A stretch of 13,833 nt of DNA from Bryobacterales bacterium. Lineage in GTDB: Bacteria; Acidobacteriota; Terriglobia; Bryobacterales; Bryobacteraceae. The DNA is taken from the NCBI GenBank assembly GCA_030838885.1, contig JAUZEU010000150.1:1-13833 (forward strand), written 5' to 3'. The stretch's first letter is position 1, and the number at the start of each line of letters is the position of its first letter. This document shows, piece after piece, positions 8,639 through 13,833 of the stretch. The notes under the pieces were generated by a model. That model ran no database searches, had not been told where the DNA came from, and saw nothing but the letters and a program-made list of their open reading frames with translations. The position numbers were made by a program, and so were the translations under genes.

Positions 8639-8673
8639 CGGAGCTTTGACCGCGCCCTGCAGCTTTGCCGGAT

Positions 8674-9309
8674 TTAGTCCTGCTTTGGCTCGGCCGCGTG
8701 TATTTTTTTTTTAGGCTTCGCCTGATCAGAGCCTTTTTTCGGATGCGCCGGCAGGTCCGCCGCGATCTCTTCCTGTGTACGCCCGGTTTTTACGCTGGTC
8801 GCAAAGGCCTCCACGTCCCATCCGGGCTGCGACGCTTCATCTTTCTTCTTGATCAGCAGCCACTCGTTGCCCTTGCCCTTTCCTTTCATCCGGACCAGAG
8901 CCCAGGTGCCGTTCAGCTTCTCGCCGTGCAGGCGGAACTTCAGATCGCCGCGTGCAATCTGCTCGGCGGCTGTCTCGTCACCAATGAGTTCGTAGGTGCC
9001 TCGATCCCACAGCATCACGCTGCCCCCGCCGTAATTGCCCTTCGGGATGTTGCCTTCAAAGTCTCCGTAATCGAGCGGATGATCTTCCACCATGGCTGCG
9101 AAGTGCTTTACCGTAGGATCCAGCGAAGGCCCTTTGGGCACAGCCCAGGACTTCAGCACCCCATCGATTTCGAGCCGGAAATCGTAGTGCAGGTGTGAAG
9201 CGTCATGCCTCTGAATGAAAAACCTGTGCCCGTGGGTGGCCGCTTTCGAAGGCCCGGGTTCCGGCGTTTTAGTGAAGTCGCGTTTGCTCGCGTATTCTTC
9301 GAGAGCCAT
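8674..9309 (-). CDS. ligD: LigD 3'-phosphoesterase part (N-terminal domain as separate ORF)
   Basis: 211 residues. This is the PE domain that trims 3' phosphates and ribonucleotides at breaks, usually the N-terminus of LigD. RFFIQRHDASHLHYDFRLEI supplies His35, His41, Asp43 and Arg45, and VEDHPLDY supplies His77 and Tyr81; these correspond to His42, His48, Asp50, Arg52, His84 and Tyr88 of Pseudomonas LigD, so the active site is complete. PKGNYGGGSVMLWDRGTYE and the WALVRMKGKGKGNEWLLIKK strand also fit. The tail (about 180-211) is a lysine-rich linker, and the ORF ends 10 codons past an A10 run, 35 nt before the ligase ATG. Stand-alone PE proteins exist, but the tail and frame relation point to a broken or slippage-joined LigD. 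The start is ATG 9309; no ribosome site is evident. Confidence 0.9.
   Translation of the reverse strand: MALEEYASKRDFTKTPEPGPSKAATHGHRFFIQRHDASHLHYDFRLEIDGVLKSWAVPKGPSLDPTVKHFAAMVEDHPLDYGDFEGNIPKGNYGGGSVMLWDRGTYELIGDETAAEQIARGDLKFRLHGEKLNGTWALVRMKGKGKGNEWLLIKKKDEASQPGWDVEAFATSVKTGRTQEEIAADLPAHPKKGSDQAKPKKKIHAAEPKQD
8703..8712 (-). other. A10 homopolymer at the ligD reading-frame break
   Basis: Ten consecutive T on the plus strand give CCT AAA AAA AAA ATA in the phosphoesterase frame. The ligase frame is -1 relative to it and has a TAA whose two A belong to the run, so the run is exactly where the open frames meet. Adding one A, or a -1 slip, gives a single 834-codon frame from 9309 to 6806 with no stop. 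Runs of this length are prone to replication, transcription and sequencing slippage. Confidence 0.9.
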
Positions 9310-9362
9310 AAACAGTTGGAAATGTTCCGTCTTCCATGTTATAGCTACATACTGGGTGGGCT
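9310..9362. promoter_or_regulatory. Shared divergent promoter region of ku and ligD
   Basis: Only 53 bp separate the two start codons. For ku, TTGGAA (9316-9321) and TATAGC (9340-9345) are 18 nt apart. For ligD the best -10 on the minus strand is TATAAC (9338-9343) with no convincing -35. The two -10 elements overlap, so the promoters would compete or be controlled together. Assigned by eye. Confidence 0.4.
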
Positions 9363-10244
9363 ATGGCTGCAAGTATCTGGAAGGGTCATCTGACGTTCGG
9401 GCTGGTTTCGTTCCCGGTGCGGCTGTTCGCCGCGGCGAGGAGCGAGTCCATCAGCTTCAATCAGTTGCATAAAGAAGACGGCTCGCGGATTAAGCAGGTG
9501 ATTTTCTGTCAGTCCGAAGACAAGCCCATTCCACGCAACGAAATCGTCAAGGGCTACGAATACGAAAAGGGCAAGTATGTCGTGGTGGATGACGAAGACA
9601 TTAAGAAGGTCGCCCCTAAGACCGCAAGAGTGATGGAGATTCAGGAGTTCGTCAAAGGTGACGAGGTGGACCCTGTGTTTCTGGAAAGCTCGTATTACAT
9701 GGCGCCGGATGAGGGCGGCGACAAGCCGTATGCGCTGCTCTTCGAGACCATGAAGCAGACAAAATACTACGGAATTGCGAAGGTCGCCATGCACAATCGC
9801 GAGCATGTGGTGATTCTGCGACCCGGTGAAAAAGGGATGATTCTGCACACCATGTACTACGCCGATGAAGTCCGGCGCGCGGATGAGTTCAATACGGATG
9901 CGAGCAACCTCAAAGAGAAAGAAGTCGCACTCGCGAAGATGCTGGTGGAGTCGCTGGTCGGCGAGTTCGAGCCTGCGAAATACCACGATACGTATCGCGA
10001 CAATCTGCGAGCGATGATTGAGGCGAAGATCGCAGGCCACACCGTGGTCGAGACTCCGGAGTCCAGGGTTGCGCCCGTGATCGACATCATGGAAGCGCTG
10101 AAAAGAAGCCTGGAAATGCGCAAGCCGCCGAAAGTAGCGCTGGCGGCAGGTGGCTCCGTTCAGGAGATTGACGCCGAAGGCAAATCCGAAGCAGGTGCTG
10201 GAAGCCCCCGCCCAAAACGGGCACGTAAAGTCAAATCCGCGTAG
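9363..10244 (+). CDS. ku: NHEJ DNA end-binding protein Ku
   Basis: 293 residues, typical of bacterial Ku. It forms a homodimeric ring on DNA ends and recruits LigD. The N-terminus MAASIWKGHLTFGLVSFPVR is the family signature, followed by FNQLHKEDGSRIKQ, EIVKGYEYEKGKYVVVDDEDI, the ring segment SSYYMAPDEGGDKPYALL, and HTMYYADEVR. Residues about 190-245 hold the C-terminal core helices (EPAKYHDTYRDNLRAMIEAK). The last 35 or so residues are a low-complexity tail ending PKRARKVKSA; basic tails of this kind bind DNA and modulate LigD in other Ku proteins. The start ATG is fixed by the signature; GGTGGG lies just upstream at very short spacing. It is divergent from ligD, and a radical SAM gene begins 9 nt after its stop. 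Confidence 0.96.
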   Translation: MAASIWKGHLTFGLVSFPVRLFAAARSESISFNQLHKEDGSRIKQVIFCQSEDKPIPRNEIVKGYEYEKGKYVVVDDEDIKKVAPKTARVMEIQEFVKGDEVDPVFLESSYYMAPDEGGDKPYALLFETMKQTKYYGIAKVAMHNREHVVILRPGEKGMILHTMYYADEVRRADEFNTDASNLKEKEVALAKMLVESLVGEFEPAKYHDTYRDNLRAMIEAKIAGHTVVETPESRVAPVIDIMEALKRSLEMRKPPKVALAAGGSVQEIDAEGKSEAGAGSPRPKRARKVKSA

Positions 10245-10253
10245 AATGGCGGG

Positions 10254-11918
10254 ATGGCTCTGGTTGCGGGCGGTTCCAACACTGCTTTCCCGGTTTTGTC
10301 CGATTCGGTGCTGTCGAAAGAAGTCGCTCAGGTGGTGTTTCCGCCACTTGGAACCAATCTGAATGTCCTTCTGATCTGGCCGAAGTTCCCTCCGTCGTTC
10401 TGGGGCTTCGAAGGCGTGCTGGCGATGCTTCCCGAAGCCGCGATAAGCCCGCCTCTTGGCCTGATTACGGTTGCGGCGCTTTGCCCCTCAACGTGGTCCC
10501 TGCGCCTGCTCGATCACGCGTTCGAAGAGATAACCGACCAGGACTTCCGGTGGGCCGATCTTGTGATGGTCAGCGCCATGTATGCGCAGCGATCTGATGC
10601 ACTCGTGATCCTGGAGCGTGCGCGCGAACTGGGCACACGAACCTTCATCGGAGGGCCCTGGGCTTCGAGCGATCCTGACGTGGCGCAACTTCATGCCGAT
10701 CATGTGATGGTAGGCGAGGCGGAAGAGGTGTTCGCCGGCATCGCGACAGCGCTCGGGAACGGCACGGCCCAGCGCCTGTACCGGGTGATCGATAAGCCCG
10801 ATATGTCGAGCAGCCCGATTCCGCGGTTTGACCTGCTGCGTCGGGATAAGTACACTTCCATGCCCGTGCAGTTTTCGCGGGGCTGCCCTTTCCAGTGTGA
10901 TTTTTGCGACATCATCACCATATACGGGCGCAAGCCTCGCGGCAAGTCTTCCACGCAATTGATTGCTGAACTGGACCGGTTGCTTGAACTGGGCTGGCGC
11001 AATGAGGTTTTCATTGTGGATGACAACTTCATCGGCAATTCCAAGAACGCTTTGCAGTTGTCGAAGGACCTGGCTGTATGGGGCGACAAACATGGCCGGC
11101 CTTTTTCGTTCTCCACCGAAGCCTCGGTGGATCTGGCGGACCGCCCCGAGCTGATGGAAGCGATGGTGCAGGCGAACTTCATGTATGTCTTCCTCGGTAT
11201 TGAAACGCCCTCGGCCGAGGCACTGAAGGGGTCGAAGAAGTTCCAGAACCTGCGCAAAGATAATCTGGAGCAGGTCCGGACGATTCAGCAGAACGGCCTG
11301 TGGGTTCTTGCCGGTTTCATCGTGGGTTTCGACTCCGATGACGAGACGATCTTCGAACGCCAGCGGGAATTCATTGAGCGCACGGCAATTACATGGGCCA
11401 TGGCTGGCATGTTGCAGGCTCCGCCAACTACGCCCCTGTTCGACCGAATGAAAGCCGAAGGTCGCCTGATCGAAAACAGTGAGTCGATTTCGAATTTCAG
11501 TGCGCCCAACTTCCGCACGGCCATGCCGTTGCCGACGCTGCTGCACGGCCTGAGCGGACTGCTGGCGGATCTGTACCAACCTGAGGCATTCTTTCAGCGC
11601 GCCTTCCGGTCACTCGAAATCTGGCAGACTCGCCCGGTACAAAAGCCACCCGATCTGCCGATATCCTACAACCTGCGTCTGCTGGCTTCGTCCATGTGGA
11701 CCCAGGGCATTAAATCAGGCTACAGGGGCGCGTACTGGAACTTCCTGGGAACGCTGATCCGCCATTACTGGAACAATCCTTCGAAGCTATGGATGGGCTC
11801 GATGATTCTGCTCTCTGCCCAGCACTTCCTGATTTATGCACGCCATGTGGCCGACGAACTGGAGCGCGATTCGGCCGCTGCCGTAGACCGCATGCCAGAA
11901 CTTATGCCCGCCATCTGA
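10254..11918 (+). CDS. Cobalamin-binding radical SAM protein with DUF4070-type C-terminus (HpnP-like family)
   Basis: 554 residues. Residues about 36-160 are a B12-binding domain (NVLLIWPKFPPSFWGFEG, SPPLGLITVAALCP, GEAEEVF). The radical SAM core follows, with Cys211, Cys215 and Cys218 in RGCPFQCDFCD ligating the 4Fe-4S cluster, then VDDNFIGN, FSTEASVDLAD, FLGIETPS and GFIVGFDSDDE. The C-terminal 150 or so residues fit DUF4070. The layout and many segments resemble the hopanoid C-2 methylase HpnP, but this family holds several enzymes of unknown substrate, and no hopanoid gene is nearby, so no symbol is given. It probably methylates or rearranges an unactivated carbon. Residues 1-34 match nothing I know; GTG at 10308 is an alternative start closer to the conserved region. 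It starts 9 nt after ku, so co-transcription is likely. Its 3' end overlaps the opposing gene by 17 nt. Confidence 0.88.
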   Translation: MALVAGGSNTAFPVLSDSVLSKEVAQVVFPPLGTNLNVLLIWPKFPPSFWGFEGVLAMLPEAAISPPLGLITVAALCPSTWSLRLLDHAFEEITDQDFRWADLVMVSAMYAQRSDALVILERARELGTRTFIGGPWASSDPDVAQLHADHVMVGEAEEVFAGIATALGNGTAQRLYRVIDKPDMSSSPIPRFDLLRRDKYTSMPVQFSRGCPFQCDFCDIITIYGRKPRGKSSTQLIAELDRLLELGWRNEVFIVDDNFIGNSKNALQLSKDLAVWGDKHGRPFSFSTEASVDLADRPELMEAMVQANFMYVFLGIETPSAEALKGSKKFQNLRKDNLEQVRTIQQNGLWVLAGFIVGFDSDDETIFERQREFIERTAITWAMAGMLQAPPTTPLFDRMKAEGRLIENSESISNFSAPNFRTAMPLPTLLHGLSGLLADLYQPEAFFQRAFRSLEIWQTRPVQKPPDLPISYNLRLLASSMWTQGIKSGYRGAYWNFLGTLIRHYWNNPSKLWMGSMILLSAQHFLIYARHVADELERDSAAAVDRMPELMPAI

Positions 11919-12984
11919 CGCCGAGGTTCAGATCCTTCCGGCAATACGTTAGGCTCTGCTGCATGTGATCCAGTTGCTGCAGCCTCAGCGCATCCATATA
12001 ACGATCGCGGACTTCGGGAAGGTCCGCCATCAGATGCGGCTTGTTCCATGGGCGACCGCGCCGGGCGAGTGCTTCGAAGCGGGCCAGATCGCGTGAACGC
12101 GCATCCGGAAACCACTTCGTCCAGAACTCGTCGCCGTAGACAGGCAGCACCACAGGCGGACGCGCCGTAATCGGTTTGCAATAAATATGCACCTGCGGCG
12201 ACATGATTTCTGCTGCCCTGGCCACCAGCGCTTTGAAGTCGACCGTGCCCTCACCCAGCGGAACCCACTGGACCGCGATACCCTCCGGCTGTTCATAGAT
12301 CACCGAATCCCGCAGGTGGAACGAGAGCGCGTACGGCCCAAGCTCTTCCACGGTGGTGAGAGGATGCTCCGCTACAAAGACGGGATTGCCGGTATCGAGA
12401 TATGACCCGACAAAGTCCTTCCCAGCGGCCTCGATCAACTGGCGCGTTCGCCACGCCTGGATGTCCTTATGATTCTCGATGCCGATCTTCAGGTTTGCAT
12501 CGAGTACCTGCTGGCGGACTTCCTTCAGGATTTTCACGCCTGTTTCAACATGTTGCTCGACCGGACCTTCCGGCATGGAGTACCGATCGCTGGCCAGCAG
12601 CGCGCGGACCATGGTCGCGCCCATAGCCTGCGCGCGCTCGATGTTCTTACGCAGCGTTGCGACCGACTGCGGAATGCCCGCGGGAGTTTTCGGCAGCAAC
12701 GCGCTGCCGCCGGTTTCGATATGCAGTTGCGCATCCTTCGCCCAGGAACGCACTTCGGCCCAGTGCTTCGGATCCATCACGCCCGGGTCGAGCGAGTCCT
12801 GCAGGAAGATGGCGTCCAGTTTTTCTTTGATGCAGTAATCGAAAAGCTGCTGGTCGTTCCAGTGTGAGAAGCGCAGACAGTAGGTGTTGATCCCGAGCCG
12901 CCACTGGCGCGGGGCAGCAGCCTGAGCGAGGCCGGGGATCGTGAGGGCAAGAGTGGAACGCAGAATGTCGCGGCGGTTGAGCAC
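11902..12984 (-). CDS. Exported sugar phosphate isomerase/epimerase-like TIM barrel protein
   Basis: 360 residues from GTG 12984. The N-terminus NRRDILRSTLALTIPGLAQA is a Tat-like signal (RRD-I-L followed by a hydrophobic stretch), so export is expected. The body is a xylose-isomerase-like barrel: WRLGINTYCLRFSHW, ERAQAMGATMVRALL, KIGIENHKD with Glu170, GSYLDTGNP with Asp197 and LSFHLRDS with His223, three of the usual four metal ligands, then PLGEGTVDFKALV. The last strand, expected to carry the fourth Glu (often SLE), here reads VHIYCKPI with no acid, so metal binding or activity may differ. The substrate is unknown; such exported proteins are abundant in Acidobacteriota and Planctomycetota. 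It lies 21 nt after the secreted protein gene upstream, probably in one transcript. No clear ribosome site precedes the GTG. Confidence 0.85.
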   Translation of the reverse strand: MLNRRDILRSTLALTIPGLAQAAAPRQWRLGINTYCLRFSHWNDQQLFDYCIKEKLDAIFLQDSLDPGVMDPKHWAEVRSWAKDAQLHIETGGSALLPKTPAGIPQSVATLRKNIERAQAMGATMVRALLASDRYSMPEGPVEQHVETGVKILKEVRQQVLDANLKIGIENHKDIQAWRTRQLIEAAGKDFVGSYLDTGNPVFVAEHPLTTVEELGPYALSFHLRDSVIYEQPEGIAVQWVPLGEGTVDFKALVARAAEIMSPQVHIYCKPITARPPVVLPVYGDEFWTKWFPDARSRDLARFEALARRGRPWNKPHLMADLPEVRDRYMDALRLQQLDHMQQSLTYCRKDLNLGVRWRA

Positions 12985-13005
12985 GCTAATAATCTACAGC
13001 AGTGT

Positions 13006-13626
13006 CTACCGCTCCGGCTGTACGTCCGATTCGTCGAGCCGGACACTGGCAGATTCGCGGCGCGCGGTGTTTTCAAAGTCGAAACCGGTGATGCCGACTC
13101 CCGGCCTGAAGCGAATGCATTCGAAGCCTTGCGCGCTGCGTCTCGTAATCTGATACTCGGCCCCTGTCATTGAAGTCGCCCAGCATGATTTGCACGATGG
13201 GTTCGGATCAGGATTAACCGGAAGAGCCGTATCGAGCAGGAACTCTGAATCCCGAAAGAGATCTTTCAGCGAGTCGGCTGGATCCTGAATCCGCATTCGC
13301 ACCTCAGAGCTTCTGACCGAATCCGTCGCATACATCGACTGACCAACACGCGCGATCACCTGATCGCCCGGGCCGTCTGAGTGGTCCATCAGGCCGAGCG
13401 GACTGCCACGCACCCACGCCGCCCGTACGGCTCCCCTGTCCAGAACTTCAATCACTTCCATGTGAAGCCGCACAGCTTGTTTCCCCGGATTCCCTTGCAG
13501 TTTCGCCGTTCCGGAATACTCCCACCGCGAATGGTTTGTGAGCGGAAAGATAGCTGGTTTCGGAGTCGGCTGCTGTGCCACACAAAGGGGCATAGCAATG
13601 CTGATGGCGAACAATAAACGTTTCAT
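13006..13626 (-). CDS. Secreted protein of unknown function
   Basis: 206 residues. The start is ATG 13626, chosen because GGGAG lies 5 nt upstream and a signal peptide begins exactly there (MKRLLFAISIAMPLCVAQ, cut near VA-QQ); the frame extends 8 codons further up without a ribosome site. Residues 25-40 (AIFPLTNHSRWEYSG) and 172-185 (FRPGVGITGFDFEN) resemble the opening FPL..G..W.Y and closing PGVGIV segments of small beta-rich exported proteins common in Acidobacteriota. This is a resemblance, not a family assignment. A CKSC pair (145-148) and Cys170 could form a disulfide or bind metal. There is no membrane segment beyond the signal, and the Cys15 context does not make a lipobox. It is followed 21 nt later by the exported isomerase-like gene. 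Confidence 0.8.
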   Translation of the reverse strand: MKRLLFAISIAMPLCVAQQPTPKPAIFPLTNHSRWEYSGTAKLQGNPGKQAVRLHMEVIEVLDRGAVRAAWVRGSPLGLMDHSDGPGDQVIARVGQSMYATDSVRSSEVRMRIQDPADSLKDLFRDSEFLLDTALPVNPDPNPSCKSCWATSMTGAEYQITRRSAQGFECIRFRPGVGITGFDFENTARRESASVRLDESDVQPER

Positions 13627-13697
13627 ATTCTCCCTGGTGCTTACTGGCAACTTTCAAGCGGAATACTGCGATAGCTCAAAGAAAGAGGCAGGGAGGT

Positions 13698-13709
13698 GAG
13701 CGGCCGCTC
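13698..13709. repeat. 12-bp perfect palindrome
   Basis: GAGCGGCCGCTC lies 72 bp upstream of the secreted protein start at 13626. It could be an operator but is equally what a GC-rich sequence gives by chance. Confidence 0.35.
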
Positions 13710-13752
13710 TGGGTCCGGCCGTGGAGTGTTGCGATCTTTGAACGGACCGCGG

Positions 13753-13779
13753 CTGACACTCCGGAATCGACAGTGTCAG
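13753..13779. repeat. 8-bp perfect inverted repeat with 11-nt loop
   Basis: CTGACACT (13753-13760) pairs with AGTGTCAG (13772-13779). No T-run follows on either strand, so it is not a standard intrinsic terminator. TCCGGAAT occurs in the loop side (13760-13767) and again at 13789-13796. It may be an operator or RNA hairpin. Confidence 0.4.
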
Positions 13780-13833
13780 GGCCGGCAATCCGGAATGAGG
13801 TTCCGAATGTTGCTGCAAGCTCCCGATGCGCGG

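Larger units (their letters stand above)
13627..13833. other. Unassigned region to right edge
   Basis: 207 bp with no gene I can support. Two minus-strand frames and one plus-strand frame (from GTG 13697) stay open to the edge, but their translations are arginine- or proline-rich and resemble no known family. The promoter of the secreted protein gene should lie in the first 100 bp or so. The palindrome and hairpin listed separately are the only structures seen. Confidence 0.5.

Noticed and set aside
9345..10040. 231-codon minus-strand open frame opposite ku
   Set aside because: Ku is unambiguous on the plus strand; the opposite frame is a composition effect of GC-rich codons.
10488..11579. 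363-codon minus-strand open frame
   Set aside because: Antisense to the radical SAM gene, which has the CxxxCxxC and domain motifs; this frame has no recognisable motif or ribosome site.
13697..13833. Possible new gene running off the right edge
   Set aside because: Open frames exist on both strands, but the translations are low-complexity and no start with a good ribosome site or family resemblance supports one.
1..13833. CRISPR array, tRNA/rRNA gene, insertion sequence or phage gene
   Set aside because: No regularly spaced repeats, no cloverleaf-like sequence, no transposase or integrase motif was seen on either strand.

Overview
The window looks like chromosomal DNA of an Acidobacteriota member, probably of the Solibacter/Bryobacter type. 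This is inferred from family content rather than from a marker gene: an Oar-like TonB-dependent barrel remnant, a PEP-CTERM protein, a DUF2911 protein, secreted small beta proteins and a GC-rich base composition. No RNA gene, CRISPR array, insertion sequence or phage gene was seen.

Layout. (1) 1-3862, minus strand: most of gltB, the large subunit of glutamate synthase, cut by the left edge. (2) 3863-3972: a short divergent control region with good candidate promoters both ways and a TAAT-N8-ATTA dyad. (3) 3973-5420, plus strand: a LysR-family regulator, in the position GltC holds next to gltA in Bacillus, then a secreted DUF2911 protein. (4) 5457-6780, minus strand: a small PEP-CTERM surface protein preceded by a decayed Oar-like receptor gene that keeps its signal peptide and C-terminal barrel but has lost its middle and carries a frameshift. 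(5) 6806-10244: a bacterial non-homologous end-joining locus with ku (plus) and ligD (minus) divergent across 53 bp. (6) 10254-11918, plus: a cobalamin-binding radical SAM enzyme directly behind ku, in the broad family that includes the hopanoid methylase HpnP. (7) 11902-13626, minus: a secreted protein of unknown function followed by an exported sugar-isomerase-like TIM barrel. (8) 13627-13833: no assigned gene; one palindrome and one hairpin.

The most unusual feature is in ligD. The gene is split into a 211-residue phosphoesterase ORF and a 610-residue ligase-polymerase ORF. The break falls at a run of ten A on the coding strand (8703-8712). One extra A, or a -1 ribosomal slip, joins the two ORFs into one 834-residue protein with the usual phosphoesterase-ligase-polymerase order, and the ligase-frame sequence upstream of its first ATG still reads like a normal LigD linker. 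The break could be a homopolymer sequencing error, a phase-variable switch, or programmed slippage making two forms of LigD.
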